Assembly: GCF_016741775.1 (NCBI RefSeq)
Contig: NZ_JAERRK010000005.1
Location: forward strand, 186,001 to 250,000
Origin: Streptomyces actinomycinicus
GTDB lineage: Bacteria > Actinomycetota > Actinomycetes > Streptomycetales > Streptomycetaceae
Direction: 5' to 3'
DNA length: 64,000 nt
The position numbers and the translations under genes were made by a program. The notes beneath the pieces are model-generated. The model saw only the letters and a list, made by a program, of their open reading frames with translations, was not told the DNA's origin and made no database searches. The stretch's first letter is position 1, and the number at the start of each line of letters is the position of its first letter. Positions 7,901-16,684 of this stretch are shown one piece after another.

Positions 7901-9253
7901 GGCGGCGACCAGCACGGCGCCGCCGTCGCCGCCACCGGCCTCGTACACGACGTCGTCCAGCGGCCGGCGGGCGTCCACCACCTGGTCCGCGAGGCCGGTG
8001 AAGTCCTCCAGCGCGGGATCGTCCACGAGCACCACCCGGAGTCCGGCCCGGCGGGCCGCGTCCAGTACGGGCTCGGCCCACGGGTCGGCCTCGCCGTCCT
8101 CGGTGCGCAGTGCCCCGGCGTGCAGGACGACTGTGCCGGCCATCTCCAGCTGACGCAGCCGGTCCGGATCGCGCACGAGCACCCCCGCACGGGCCAGGGC
8201 CGCGCTGAGTACGGCGTGGAAGGCGGCCGGGCCGTAGCGGGCGGCCTTCGGGGAGCCGGCGAGCACCGCCTCCGCCGCCTCGGCCCCGTCGTGCTTGACG
8301 AGCATGGTGGCCACCGCGCCCAGCACACTGCCCGCGGAGGCGTGCGCCGCGTACTCCTGCGCCGGGGAGACGTGCAGCGACGGGCGCGGCGGTCCTTCCT
8401 GAGCGAGGCTGAGCCGGCCGGGCGCGCAGAGCCGGTCGTGCAGCGATTCGAAGGCGGCCGAGCGTGCCACGGTCTCGGCCACCTGGCAGGCGCGCAGGGC
8501 GCCGTCGAGGATCAGGGAGGTCGGGCTCTGACCGACGCCGTGGACGGCGGCGTTGGCGCAGGCCAGGGCGAGGTCCATGCGGGTGTCGCCGAGCCGGGCG
8601 CGCAGCCGGGCACGGAAGCGCGGGTTCTCCCGCAGCAGGGTCACCACCGCGGTCAGCACCCGTGGCGAGGGCGGCAGCCGCAACGCGTACGCGGTCAGGG
8701 CCACACCGATGCCGACGCCGTCGGCAGCGAGCGTGGCCACCGCGGCGCGCACCCCGGCCGGGTCCGCCGGGTGCGTGGTCTCCTCCACGTCCCCGCCGGC
8801 GAGCGCGAGGCCGTGCCGTGCGGCCAGGTCGGCAGCGTGCTCCAGGACCCGGTCGGCGGCCTCCTCCTCGGTCGCGGTCACCACCAGGCGGGCCAGTCCC
8901 TCGTCCCAGTAGGCGATCAGCACGTCGGGCCGTTCGGCCAGTGCTTCGGCCACCCGGCGAGCCAGGTGGGCCGTGCCCCCGGCGCGCCGGACGTGGTCCT
9001 CCTCCAGTGGCCGCAGGGCCAGGTGCGAGCGGGCGCCCGCGCGCCAGTGCGCGCCGGCGCCGGGCAGTGCGTTGCGAGCCACCCGTGTCACCCGTGCGGC
9101 GGCGTCAGCGCCGCGCACACCGGCGCGCGCGGTTCCGGCGGCGGCGCCGGCGGCCATGCCGACCGCCGGTGCCGCCGCTCGTGCGAGCAGCCGCGGGGCC
9201 GCGGGCAGCAGGCGGGCGGCGGCAGCGGGTACCGTCAGCAGACCGGGGGCCAT
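4958..9253 (-). CDS. Large CtpI-like P-type cation-transporting ATPase
   Basis: This is a 1431-residue membrane ion pump. All catalytic P-type motifs are visible: TGES (E about 761), PEGLP in the core transmembrane segment, the phosphorylation loop DKTGT (D about 916) and GDGANDAAAIR (about 1178), followed by C-terminal membrane helices. Unlike ordinary pumps of 700-900 residues, it has an N-terminal extension of roughly 660 residues, rich in Ala/Arg with Rossmann-like segments. This resembles Mycobacterium tuberculosis CtpI. The transported ion cannot be inferred. ATG 9253 has GGAGGG just upstream. The small membrane-protein gene at 9262-9741 lies 8 bp upstream, so the two are probably one operon. 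Confidence 0.9.
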   Translation of the reverse strand: MAPGLLTVPAAAARLLPAAPRLLARAAAPAVGMAAGAAAGTARAGVRGADAAARVTRVARNALPGAGAHWRAGARSHLALRPLEEDHVRRAGGTAHLARRVAEALAERPDVLIAYWDEGLARLVVTATEEEAADRVLEHAADLAARHGLALAGGDVEETTHPADPAGVRAAVATLAADGVGIGVALTAYALRLPPSPRVLTAVVTLLRENPRFRARLRARLGDTRMDLALACANAAVHGVGQSPTSLILDGALRACQVAETVARSAAFESLHDRLCAPGRLSLAQEGPPRPSLHVSPAQEYAAHASAGSVLGAVATMLVKHDGAEAAEAVLAGSPKAARYGPAAFHAVLSAALARAGVLVRDPDRLRQLEMAGTVVLHAGALRTEDGEADPWAEPVLDAARRAGLRVVLVDDPALEDFTGLADQVVDARRPLDDVVYEAGGGDGGAVLVAARVRSADDHDVLAALRAADIAIALTDRDGAVVWSADILALHGLPDLWRVLTAVPAARGVGRRAQTLARSGAALSGLLVAVGESGGGGGRRAVLPGLRHAPVDAGAASALLSGIRAALGVAAARAPHPRPRVHWHELDPDQARERLEHEPAADTGPYEELTARLRKRAGGVIRHPAAAPARWSYRLGRAVRGELHDPLTPVLAVGSAASAILGSMVDALLVVGALDLNALVGGIQRLRAEEALSGLVAEQKRKARLVPPEEQAPAGGSCTVEAGRLRPGHVIQLQADDVVPADARLLWQEGLEVDESALTGESLPVEKQTDPTPHAPVADRRCMVFEGTTVVAGEARAVVVDTGDRTEAARAVHLAARKPPAGGVQARLQELTRKALPLTLAGGAAVTGLALVRGTPIREAVSGGVAVAVAAVPEGLPLVATVAQLAAARRLSRCGVLVRTPRTLEALGRMDTICFDKTGTLTENRLRLVRTSDAGGALHTVDDAGSAETIRAAARACPQLNGGSDRPVHATDEAVLAAAGPDPEWTQLAGLPFEAARGYAAAVGRCGDSPRVLVVKGAPETVLPACPGLPSHASEAAQSLAGGGLRVLAVAGRRLGEGEQESDALERALEDLEFTGLLALSDVPRETSTALVTGLNGAGVRPVMLTGDHPQTARAIAADLGWPEDTVVVTGDELAAADRAARARLLRDAGVVARVAPEQKLQVVEAMRDAGRVVGMVGDGANDAAAIRAADIGVGISARGSAAARNAADIVLTDDDLTVLIDAVGEGRALWHSVADAIAILIGGNAGEVGFGILGTLLSGRAPLSTRQMLMVNLFTDLFPSMAVAVTEKEGEADLTNVEEAAGVLGEPLLRQIRHRALTTCLGALTAWLIGRFTPGTARRSSTMALCGVVGTQLVQTLLDRRDSRLVQVTSLGSAVALVAVVQTPGISRAFGCTPLGPVAWAGVVAAIALALAGQRALPRLETTVGRLLPT

Positions 9254-9261
9254 GTCCCTCC

Positions 9262-9741
9262 TCAGAGTGTGGTGCGGTCGGGCCGCGCGGCGGGCCCGAG
9301 GGGGCCGGAGGACGGTTTGGCGGCCGATGCCCGGACGCCGTGGGCGGCCTCGGGCGGGCTGGCAGCCGCCGTGCCGCCCGGCTCTCCCTTGACCCGGCCG
9401 GACGCCCCGGCGCGGTGGGACGGCCCGCCGCCCGACCTGAGCGCCGCGGTGCCGATGTCATGTGCGGGTTCGGGCTGTGAGGGCGCGGGCCGGGGCTGGG
9501 TGAGCCAGGCCACCGCGGCTCCGGTGAGCGCCACGGGCCACTCCACCACTCCGGCGGCACCGAGCACCCCTGCCCCGGCGTACACCGCCATGCGCCGTCC
9601 GCGGGGCGAGACGGCGCCGACCTTGTCCAGCGTTCCTTCGGCGGCCCTGCCCACCGCTCCGGCGCCGGGCACCCTGCGCAGTACCGAGGCCGCGCCGCGC
9701 AGGGGCGCCGTGAGGACCGACGACGACTTCTGCTCAGCCAT
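9262..9741 (-). CDS. Small membrane protein upstream of the P-type ATPase
   Basis: This 159-residue protein begins MAEQKSSS at ATG 9741, preceded by GAGGAG. A frame extending to 9789 lacks a ribosome site. Residues about 45-80 are hydrophobic (MAVYAGAGVLGAAGVVEWPV and the segment after it), giving one or two membrane segments; the C-terminal half is a Pro/Gly/Ala-rich tail. It ends 8 bp before the ATPase start, so the two are very likely co-translated. The family has no named function; an accessory or anchoring role beside the pump is only an inference from position. Confidence 0.7.
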   Translation of the reverse strand: MAEQKSSSVLTAPLRGAASVLRRVPGAGAVGRAAEGTLDKVGAVSPRGRRMAVYAGAGVLGAAGVVEWPVALTGAAVAWLTQPRPAPSQPEPAHDIGTAALRSGGGPSHRAGASGRVKGEPGGTAAASPPEAAHGVRASAAKPSSGPLGPAARPDRTTL

Positions 9742-9841
9742 GACTCTCCTCGGGTGAGAACGTCTTGCGTGCCCACCGAGTGCCCACAACCGTGCTGGTC
9801 ACCCAAGTTTTTCCGGGCGGTCGCGCCGACGCCATGCGGGC

Positions 9842-10029
9842 GGGCGGGCGGGGCCGCTGATCCGGGGCGTGTGCCGGGGGGCGGGACCGCTGGTGCGGGC
9901 GCCGTGCCGGGGGGTGCAACCGGTCGCTGGTGCCGGGCGCGGGATCGCTGGTGCGGGCGCGTGCCGGGGGGTGCAACCGCTGGTGCGGGGTGCGGGGTCG
10001 CTGGTGCGGCGGTCGGTGCGCGGCCGGGG
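9842..10029. repeat. Degenerate GC-rich repeats filling the 9742-10071 gap
   Basis: The gap between the PaaX-like gene and the small membrane protein contains no credible gene. It holds two to three imperfect units of about 55 bp built from GTGCCGGGGGGTGCAACCG and CGCTGGTGCGGG blocks (best copies start near 9903 and 9960). The first 90 bp from 9742 should hold the promoter of the leftward ATPase operon, but I see no clear boxes. Confidence 0.65.
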
Positions 10030-10055
10030 GTGAGCGCCCGCCGCACGGCGCTCAC
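10030..10055 (-). terminator. Terminator of the PaaX-like gene
   Basis: GTGAGCGCC (10030-10038) and GGCGCTCAC (10047-10055) form perfect 9-bp arms with an 8-nt loop. The hairpin lies 16 bp downstream of the leftward stop codon at 10072. Confidence 0.65.
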
Positions 10056-10071
10056 CTCGGGTCGCGGTGGC

Positions 10072-10830
10072 TCAGCGCGCGTCGTCGCGCAGGTCCAGTT
10101 CCGCGGCCAGCTGGCGCCGGTAGTCGGAGTAGGCCGTGCGCAGCGCCTCGCCGGGCCAGTCGGCGGGCAGCAGGGCGGGCGGCAGGACCGGGTCGGCGAG
10201 GAGGTGGCGGACGGCCGCCGCGTAGCCGGTGAGGCGGTCGGCCGGACGGTCGGCGCCGGTCGCGCGGGCGAGCAGCGAGCGGGCACCGGCCGCCCAGTCG
10301 GCCAGCGGCCAGAGCCGGGCGGCCAGGTGACGTGGGGGTTCCTCGGGGCGGGCGGTGTACGTCAGGGCCACTTGGTGCAGGCCGGCCGGCAAAGGGCGGT
10401 CCAGGTTGGCCGGGCGCAGCCAGACCCCCTCGCGGAGTTCCGCCAGGCGAAGGCCGGTGAGGCGGGCGCGCAGGTCGGCGCGTTCGGCGGGACCGCGGCC
10501 CGTCGCCGTGATCACGACCATCTCCCAGTCGCCGTCCCACGCGCGCGTGCGCGGGCGCACGGCGTCGTCCTGTCGCCGCTGCCGGGCCAGCAGCCGGTCG
10601 CTGAGCCGGTAGACGGCGTCGGTGCGCCGCAGGTCTCCCGCGGCGACCATCCGGCTCAGCGCGGCCCGGAGCGTGGAGCCGCCGACCCCGAACGGCTCGA
10701 CCAGCCGGACCAGGTCCTTCACCGGCAGCTCCGGCGGATGCGTGCCGAGCAGCAGGCTCAGCACGACCGACCGGGCCGACAGCGGTCGCAGGCCGACCGC
10801 ATCCGGTTCCGCCGAGACGTTCATGCGCAT
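10072..10830 (-). CDS. PaaX-like transcriptional regulator
   Basis: This 252-residue protein has the PaaX layout. The N-terminal winged helix at residues 15-75 contains SARSVVLSLLLGTHPPELPV and GGSTLRAALSRMVAAGDLRR. The central cheek domain has W.MVVITATGRGPAERADLR.RL, and a C-terminal PaaX_C helix bundle follows. Family members repress aryl- or acyl-CoA catabolic genes and are released by the CoA thioester. It is divergent from the AidB-like acyl-CoA dehydrogenase gene, which is the obvious target. ATG 10830 and ATG 10824 are both possible starts; neither has a ribosome site, so the mRNA may be leaderless. Confidence 0.85.
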   Translation of the reverse strand: MRMNVSAEPDAVGLRPLSARSVVLSLLLGTHPPELPVKDLVRLVEPFGVGGSTLRAALSRMVAAGDLRRTDAVYRLSDRLLARQRRQDDAVRPRTRAWDGDWEMVVITATGRGPAERADLRARLTGLRLAELREGVWLRPANLDRPLPAGLHQVALTYTARPEEPPRHLAARLWPLADWAAGARSLLARATGADRPADRLTGYAAAVRHLLADPVLPPALLPADWPGEALRTAYSDYRRQLAAELDLRDDAR

Positions 10831-10856
10831 GGGTCCGTACTGTACGTGCGCCCTGT

Positions 10857-10894
10857 TGTTGCATCATTGCTACAGTCGCAGGAAGAGTGCAACA
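10857..10894. promoter_or_regulatory. Inverted repeat between paaX-like and acyl-CoA dehydrogenase genes
   Basis: TGTTGCA (10857-10863) and TGCAACA (10888-10894) are perfect 7-bp arms separated by 24 bp in the short divergent promoter region. A regulator dimer here would control both directions. Its link to the PaaX-like protein is inference from position. Confidence 0.5.
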
Positions 10895-12578
10895 TGCTCG
10901 TATGGTCTCGATTCCCGCGCAGCAACTGCCGTCACCGGCCCAGCCGTCGACCGCCACGCACGACGTCACCAACCAGGCTCCGCCTCTCGCCCCGTACGAC
11001 GCCTCCGACGACCCGGCCCTGCTGGAGGGGCTGCGGCGGGAGGGCGCCGGCTGGGCCGAGGAGGACCTCCGCCGGCTGGGGGCCCGGGCCGGCAGCGCCG
11101 AGGCGCAGGAGTGGGGGGAGCAGGCGAACCGCCACGAGCCGGTGCTGCGCACCCATGACCGCTACGGCCACCGCGTCGACGAGGTCGACTTCCATCCCAG
11201 CTGGCACCATCTGATGCGTACGGCGGTGGCCGAGGGCCTGGCCGGCGCCCCGTGGGCCGACGAACGGCCGGGGGCGCACGTGGCCCGGACCGCCGGCGGT
11301 CTGGTGTGGGGGCACACGGAGGCGGGGCACGGGTGCCCCACGTCGATGACGTACGCCGCCGTTCCCGCCCTGCGGGTGCAGCCGGATCTCGCCAAGGTGT
11401 ACGAGCCGCTGCTCACCAGCCGCGAGTACGACCCGGAGCTGCGCGTCCCGGCCGAGAAGCCGGGACTGCTGGCCGGGATGGGCATGACCGAGAAGCAGGG
11501 CGGCTCCGACGTCCGGACGAACACCACCACAGCCACACCCACCGGCGAGCCGGGCGTGTACACGCTGCGCGGGCACAAGTGGTTCACGTCGGCGCCGATG
11601 TGCGACGTCTTCCTGGTGCTCGCGCAGGCCCCCGGCGGGCTGTCGTGTTTCCTGGTGCCGCGCATCCTGCCGGACGGCAGCCGCAACACCTTCCGCATCC
11701 AGCGGCTGAAGGACAAGCTGGGCAACCGGTCCAACGCCTCCTCGGAGCCGGAGTTCGACCGGACCGTGGCGTGGCTGGTGGGGCCGGAGGGGCGTGGCGT
11801 GAAGACCATCATCGAGATGGTCAACTGCACGCGGCTGGACTGTGTGATGTCCTCGGCGACCCTGATGCGCAAGACGCTGGTGGAGGCGGGGCACCATGCC
11901 CGGTACCGCAGCGCGTTCGGTGCCCGGCTGATCGATCAGCCGCTGATGCGCAACGTCCTGGCCGATCTCGCGCTGGAGTCGGAGGCGGCGACGACGCTCA
12001 CGCTGCGGCTGGCCGGCGCGGCGGACCGCGCGGTGCGCGGGGACGCCGGGGAGCGGGCCTTCCGGCGCATCGCGACGGCCGTCGGCAAGTACTGGGTCAC
12101 CAAGCGGGGCCCGGCCTTCACCGCCGAGGCCCTGGAATGCCTGGGCGGCAACGGGTACGTCGAGGACTCCGGCATGCCCCGGCACTACCGGGAGGCGCCG
12201 CTGCTGTCGATCTGGGAAGGCTCCGGGAACGTCAACGCGCTCGACGTGCTGCGCGCCCTCGGCCGGGAGACGGACACCGCCGACGCCCTGTTCGCCGAAC
12301 TCGCCCTCGCGCGCGGCGCGGACGCCCGCCTCGACACGGCCGTGGCCGCACTGAAGGACGAATTGGCCGGAACCGATCAGATGGGCGCGCGCCGGCTGGT
12401 CGAGCGGATGGCGCTCGCCCTGCAGGCCTCCCTGCTCGTCCGGCACGCTCCGCACCCGGTCGCGGACGCCTTCTGCGCGACCCGGCTGGCCGGCGACTGG
12501 GGCCATGCGTTCGGCACGCTGCCCTCCGGCACCGCCCTGGACGCCGTCCTGGAGCGCGCTCTGCCCGGCCGGAACTGA
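10887..12578 (+). CDS. AidB-like acyl-CoA dehydrogenase
   Basis: This 563-residue flavoenzyme is of the AidB/isovaleryl-CoA-dehydrogenase-like type, longer than the usual 380-400. MGMTEKQGGSDVRTNTT and HKWFTSAPMCDVFLVLAQ are the FAD and substrate-binding blocks, and ALECLGGNGYVEDS with YREAPLLSIWEGSGNVNALD is the AidB-family C-terminal signature. AidB itself binds DNA and is tied to alkylation stress, while its physiological substrate is unclear, so a catabolic versus protective role stays open here. The start is uncertain: GTG 10887 has AGGA only 3 nt away, and ATG 10902 lacks a good site. The downstream gap has a 16-bp perfect palindrome at 12586-12601 (CGCGCACGCGTGCGCG). Confidence 0.88.
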   Translation: MQHARMVSIPAQQLPSPAQPSTATHDVTNQAPPLAPYDASDDPALLEGLRREGAGWAEEDLRRLGARAGSAEAQEWGEQANRHEPVLRTHDRYGHRVDEVDFHPSWHHLMRTAVAEGLAGAPWADERPGAHVARTAGGLVWGHTEAGHGCPTSMTYAAVPALRVQPDLAKVYEPLLTSREYDPELRVPAEKPGLLAGMGMTEKQGGSDVRTNTTTATPTGEPGVYTLRGHKWFTSAPMCDVFLVLAQAPGGLSCFLVPRILPDGSRNTFRIQRLKDKLGNRSNASSEPEFDRTVAWLVGPEGRGVKTIIEMVNCTRLDCVMSSATLMRKTLVEAGHHARYRSAFGARLIDQPLMRNVLADLALESEAATTLTLRLAGAADRAVRGDAGERAFRRIATAVGKYWVTKRGPAFTAEALECLGGNGYVEDSGMPRHYREAPLLSIWEGSGNVNALDVLRALGRETDTADALFAELALARGADARLDTAVAALKDELAGTDQMGARRLVERMALALQASLLVRHAPHPVADAFCATRLAGDWGHAFGTLPSGTALDAVLERALPGRN

Positions 12579-12723
12579 TCCCCTCCGCGCACGCGTGCGC
12601 GCAGTCCCCTCCCGTGGCCGGTGAGCGCCGACGGATCGCACACAGTCAGCAAGTGCTTGCGGACCGTTGTCAGTGCGGTGGTGCACACTCGCGATCAGGT
12701 GGCACTCGCCTGGGGAGGACAAC

Positions 12724-14706
12724 GTGTTCACGGGGATCGACGAGGTCGACTGGGCCTCGCTGCGGCACGCGCACGGCAGCGCGGAGGACGTGCCCGTCTG
12801 GTTACGGGCCCTGGCGTCCGAGGACGCCGCCGAGCGTGCGACCGCGCTCGACGGGCTGTACGGCGCGGTGCACCATCAGGGGAGGGTGTACGACTCGACG
12901 CTGGCATGCATCCCTTTCCTGTTCGCGCTGGCGGCCCGCGAGGAGGTGCCCGACCGGGGCTCGGTCGTGGAACTGCTGGTGAGTATCGGCGGGGAGAGCG
13001 CCGTGACGGACCGGCGGGCGCGGGACGCGGTGTGCGAGGGCGCCGGGGCCTTCGCCGCCCTCGCCGGGGACCCGGTGCCGGCCGTGCGCCGGGCGGCCGC
13101 CGGGGCCCTGGTGCGCTTTCTGGACGAACCCTCCCGGGTTCTGGAACTGCTGCGGCAGCGGCTGCGGGCCGAGCGGGACGACCGGGTCCTGCCGGCCCTC
13201 ACGGAAGCCCTCGGTCTGTTCGCGCACCGGCACCCCGCGCACGCCGGCGCGGCGGTGGACCTCCTGGCCGAGCAGAGCGCGCCGCCGTACGCGCCGGGGC
13301 TGCGGCTCGCGGCGCTCGGGCAGCTCGCGCTGCGGGCGCCGGACCGGCTCCCCGCCGACCTGGTGCCGACCGCCGTCCGGCTGCTCCGGCAGCGGTCCGC
13401 GCACCGCAGCCGGGCACAGGAGCACTGCGGCGCCGACACCCTCGTGGGGCGAATACGGCGGCTGCGCCCGTCCGACGAGGAGGGCGCCGTGCTGCTGCGT
13501 ACCCTGCACGGCGCGCTCGGGGACCGGGTGGACGACCGGATCGCCCTTCTCACCGGGCAGTTGACCAGTCCGGAACCGGTGGACCGGTGCAATGCCGTGT
13601 GGATGTCGGCGGGACTGTTCCGCGGCTGGCGCGGCGACTACGGCGGGCCGGTCCGCCTGCTCGGCGCCCAGCTGAGCACCGAGCAGGACCGGTTGCGGGA
13701 CGCTGCCGTCTCCGTGCTGGCGGAGCTGTTCACCCTGGCCGCGCCCGCTGCGGACGACCTGCACTCACTGGTGACCGCCCGGCCCGATCTGTGGACGCAC
13801 CGCTGGGAGCGCTGCCCGCCCACGCTGGGCGGCCCGCTCAAGGCCCTGGCCAGGAGCGGGGATCCCCGCGCGGTCCCGCCGCTGGCCCAGCTCCTGGCCG
13901 GGCCGGCGGCACCCGTCGGCCTGGGGCAGGAGGCGGCGCACCTCGGCCGGGCCGCGGCTCCCCTGGCGCCCGCGTTACGGCACCGGCTGGGCCGGATCCC
14001 GCTCACCTCCCCCGCCGCGGCCCGGCTCGCCTCCCCGCTGCTGTCGGCGGTCGCGGCCGTCCGCGACGAGGCAGCGGTGCCCGAGGTGTTGAGGCTGCTC
14101 TCCGGCGCTCCCGACGGCCTGGGAGCACGGGAGGCGGTCGTCGGCGAGGTGGTGGCGACGTTGGCGGCGCTCGGGGCCACCGTGGAAGCCGTCCCGCTGC
14201 TGCGCGCCCTGCTGCACACGCGGCACGCGGCCCTCACGGCGGGCGCCCTGTGGTCGGTGGACGGGGACGCCACGGCCGTACTCCCCGTCCTCCTGCGCGA
14301 GTTGACCGGGTCCGATCCCGGGGCCCGCGGCGACGCCGCCCGGCAGCTGGGCGGGATGGGCCCGGCCGCCCGTACCGCCCTGCCCGGCCTGCACCGGCTC
14401 GCCCGGTCGGGTCCGGCGCGACAGCGGGTGCCGGCGGCGTACGCCCTGTGGCGCATCACCGCGGACCCCGGCCCCGTACTGCCCGTGCTCAGGGCCGCCT
14501 GGACACAGGACCCGCGCGGCCGGGGCGCGGTCGCCCGCTGCCTGACCGCGATGGGTCCGGCCGCGGCCCCCCTGCGGGACCTGGTCGCGGCGGAACTGGC
14601 CACGCCACGCCGCCACACGGGCCGTGAGGTGGCGTACGGCAGCCGTGACATCCCGGAGGACGAGGAACTGGTGCGGATGTGCCGGGAGGTCGTGGGAAGG
14701 CTGTGA
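12724..14706 (+). CDS. HEAT-repeat protein
   Basis: This 660-residue soluble protein is built almost entirely of alpha-helical HEAT/PBS-lyase-type repeats. Recurrent blocks such as DPVPAVRRAAAGALVRFL, EPVDRCNAVWMSAGLF, LRDAAVSVLAELFTLA and DPGARGDAARQLGGMGPAAR are spread from residue about 30 to 630. Such solenoids are protein-interaction scaffolds; no catalytic motif is visible. The start is GTG 12724 behind GGGGAGGA. Upstream, GCAAGTGCTTGC (12649-12660) could be a regulatory element. It stands alone between unrelated genes, so its partner is unknown. Confidence 0.8.
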   Translation: MFTGIDEVDWASLRHAHGSAEDVPVWLRALASEDAAERATALDGLYGAVHHQGRVYDSTLACIPFLFALAAREEVPDRGSVVELLVSIGGESAVTDRRARDAVCEGAGAFAALAGDPVPAVRRAAAGALVRFLDEPSRVLELLRQRLRAERDDRVLPALTEALGLFAHRHPAHAGAAVDLLAEQSAPPYAPGLRLAALGQLALRAPDRLPADLVPTAVRLLRQRSAHRSRAQEHCGADTLVGRIRRLRPSDEEGAVLLRTLHGALGDRVDDRIALLTGQLTSPEPVDRCNAVWMSAGLFRGWRGDYGGPVRLLGAQLSTEQDRLRDAAVSVLAELFTLAAPAADDLHSLVTARPDLWTHRWERCPPTLGGPLKALARSGDPRAVPPLAQLLAGPAAPVGLGQEAAHLGRAAAPLAPALRHRLGRIPLTSPAAARLASPLLSAVAAVRDEAAVPEVLRLLSGAPDGLGAREAVVGEVVATLAALGATVEAVPLLRALLHTRHAALTAGALWSVDGDATAVLPVLLRELTGSDPGARGDAARQLGGMGPAARTALPGLHRLARSGPARQRVPAAYALWRITADPGPVLPVLRAAWTQDPRGRGAVARCLTAMGPAAAPLRDLVAAELATPRRHTGREVAYGSRDIPEDEELVRMCREVVGRL

Positions 14707-14730
14707 CGGAGGGGTCGCCGCAGGTCCGCT

Positions 14731-15390
14731 TCAGACCATCCGGCCCCACTGCGGGCCGAGTCGGGCCCATTCCGTGTCCCAGGCGTCCATACGGCGCCGT
14801 TCCAGGCGGCCTCGTACGGCCAGGCCGCCGACGAAGGGGACGGCCGCGGTGCTCACGCCGGCCAGGATGCCTATCAGGGTGGCCCGGAAGGCGGCCTCCG
14901 AGGCGGTCGTGGGGCGGCTGACGAGGTGGCCCTGCGGATCCGTCCAGACCGTGACCGGCGAACCGGCCTTGCTGCCGGGCTCCACCCGTACCTGGCCGGT
15001 GTGGGTGGAGCCTTCGGGCATCGTCCAGCGGGCCTTGGCCCAGACCCGTTCCCCGGCGGAGGTGTGGGTGCTATGGGCCGGTGCCGATCCGGGGACCTGT
15101 GCGACGACGCGGGCGACGGCGGGCCGCGATGTGACGCGCTCGTGGGCGAGTCCGTGCTCCACCGAGCGGGCCGCCGCGTAGCCCGCCAGCACGCCGCTCA
15201 GGACGGTCAGCAGGCAGGCACCGAGGACCACCCAGGCCTCCACCACGTCGGCCCGGCGTTTGAGCGGGTTGCGCCGCCAGCGCCACAGCCACACCTTCGG
15301 ACCACGGAACGCCTTCAAAGGCATCCTCCTCACGAGCGCACCGACCGGCCGACCGCCCTCCCATACGGGAGAGATCGCTCCGTTGCTCAC
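14731..15390 (-). CDS. Rv1733c-like two-helix membrane protein
   Basis: This is a roughly 219-residue membrane protein. WLWRWRRNPLKRRADVVEAW followed by VVLGACLLTVLSGVLAGYAA (first membrane helix) is the hallmark N-terminus of the Rv1733c family common in actinobacteria. A periplasmic domain with WTDPQGHLVSRP follows, then a second helix (FRATLIGILAGVSTAAVPFV) and a basic tail ending WARLGPQWGRMV. The function is unknown; the M. tuberculosis homologue is a dormancy-associated antigen. The start is doubtful: GTG 15390 has AGGGGG 6 nt upstream, but ATG 15324 would also give a complete family member. Confidence 0.7.
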   Translation of the reverse strand: MSNGAISPVWEGGRPVGALVRRMPLKAFRGPKVWLWRWRRNPLKRRADVVEAWVVLGACLLTVLSGVLAGYAAARSVEHGLAHERVTSRPAVARVVAQVPGSAPAHSTHTSAGERVWAKARWTMPEGSTHTGQVRVEPGSKAGSPVTVWTDPQGHLVSRPTTASEAAFRATLIGILAGVSTAAVPFVGGLAVRGRLERRRMDAWDTEWARLGPQWGRMV

Positions 15391-15595
15391 GACGAACCCC
15401 CTGCACGACGGTCGCACGACACACCGCTCCCGCGCAGGCGCATGCCGGAACGGGCCGGCCCGGTCTTTCCGGCGGGCCGGCGACACAGCCCGCGACCTGC
15501 GGCGGGGCGCATGGCGGGGAGAGTGTCAGCGGTGGGGTGCAGACTGGCCGATAACTGACGACTACCCGGACGAAGACGTCCCGGAGGTGATCGGC

Positions 15596-16684
15596 ATGGC
15601 CGAGGTACTGCTCGCGGTGGGCACCCGTAAAGGGCTGTTCATCGGGCGGAGGCGGGGCGGTGGCCCCTGGGAGTTCGACGAGAGCCCGTACTTCAATGCG
15701 CAGGCGGTCTATTCGGTCGCGATCGACACCCGGGGCGACCGGCCGCGGCTGCTGGCGGGCGGGGACAGCCCGCACTGGGGTCCGTCGGTGTTCCACTCCG
15801 ACGACCTCGGCCGCACCTGGACCGAACCGGCGCAGCCCGCCGTCAAGTTCCCCAAGGACACCGGCGCTTCCCTGGAGCGTGTCTGGCAGCTGCACCCGGC
15901 CGCGGCCGAACCGGGCGTCGTGTACGCGGGCACGGAACCGGCGGCGCTGTACCGGTCGGAGGACCGCGGCGAGAGCTTCGGGCTGGTCCGGCCGCTGTGG
16001 GAACACCCGACGCGCTCGCGGTGGGTGCCGGGCGGCGGCGGTGAGGGCCTGCACACGGTGCTCACCGACACGCGTGACCCGCGGGCGGTGACCGTGGCCG
16101 TGTCGACGGCGGGGGTGTTCCGTACGACGGACGGCGGCGCCAGCTGGACACCGTCCAACTCGGGGGTCTCCGCGGTGTTCCTGCCGGATCCGAACCCGGA
16201 GTTCGGCCAGTGCGTGCACAAGGTCGCCAGGGACGCGGGCGACCCGGACCGGCTGTACCTGCAGAACCACTGGGGGGTGTACCGCAGCGACGACGCGGGC
16301 GGGCAGTGGTCCGACATCGGCGAGGGCCTGCCGTCCACGTTCGGCTTCGCGGTGGCGGCCCATCCGCACCGCGGCGGTACGGCGTACGTCTTCCCGATCA
16401 ACGCCGACGCGGACCGGGTGCCCGCCGGGCGCCGCTGCCGGGTCTTCCGCACCGCGGACGCGGGCCGGTCCTGGGAACCGCTGTCCGAGGGGCTGCCGGA
16501 GGAGGACCACTACGGCACGGTCCTGCGGGACGCCCTGTGCACCGACGACGCCGATCCGGCGGGGGTGTACTTCGGCAACCGCAACGGCGAGGTGTTCGCC
16601 TCGGCGGACGACGGCGACAGCTGGCAGCTGCTGGCCGCGCATCTGCCGGACGTCCTGTGCGTGCGGGCGGCGGTGACCGGCTGA
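15596..16684 (+). CDS. BNR/sialidase-like beta-propeller protein
   Basis: This 362-residue protein starts at ATG 15596 behind GGAGGTG; the longer open frame from 15260 overlaps the divergent membrane-protein gene and is spurious. It carries several Asp-box (BNR, S.D.G.TW) repeats: [32 protein letters not shown] and SADDGDSW. It therefore folds as a sialidase/VPS10-type propeller. [17 protein letters not shown] at the N-terminus is typical of cytoplasmic actinobacterial members often labelled exo-alpha-sialidase. No signal peptide or catalytic Arg triad is evident, so enzymatic activity is doubtful. Confidence 0.82.
   Translation: MAEVLLAVGTRKGLFIGRRRGGGPWEFDESPYFNAQAVYSVAIDTRGDRPRLLAGGDSPHWGPSVFHSDDLGRTWTEPAQPAVKFPKDTGASLERVWQLHPAAAEPGVVYAGTEPAALYRSEDRGESFGLVRPLWEHPTRSRWVPGGGGEGLHTVLTDTRDPRAVTVAVSTAGVFRTTDGGASWTPSNSGVSAVFLPDPNPEFGQCVHKVARDAGDPDRLYLQNHWGVYRSDDAGGQWSDIGEGLPSTFGFAVAAHPHRGGTAYVFPINADADRVPAGRRCRVFRTADAGRSWEPLSEGLPEEDHYGTVLRDALCTDDADPAGVYFGNRNGEVFASADDGDSWQLLAAHLPDVLCVRAAVTG

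Noticed and set aside
4949..9757. 1602-codon open frame on the plus strand
   Set aside because: It is antisense to the P-type ATPase, which has complete catalytic motifs. Long antisense frames are expected at 72% GC. Its translation is Gly/Arg/Ala-rich without motifs.
12586..12601. 16-bp perfect palindrome considered as a terminator
   Set aside because: There is no loop for a hairpin and no T run. It may be a protein site, but no regulator is adjacent.
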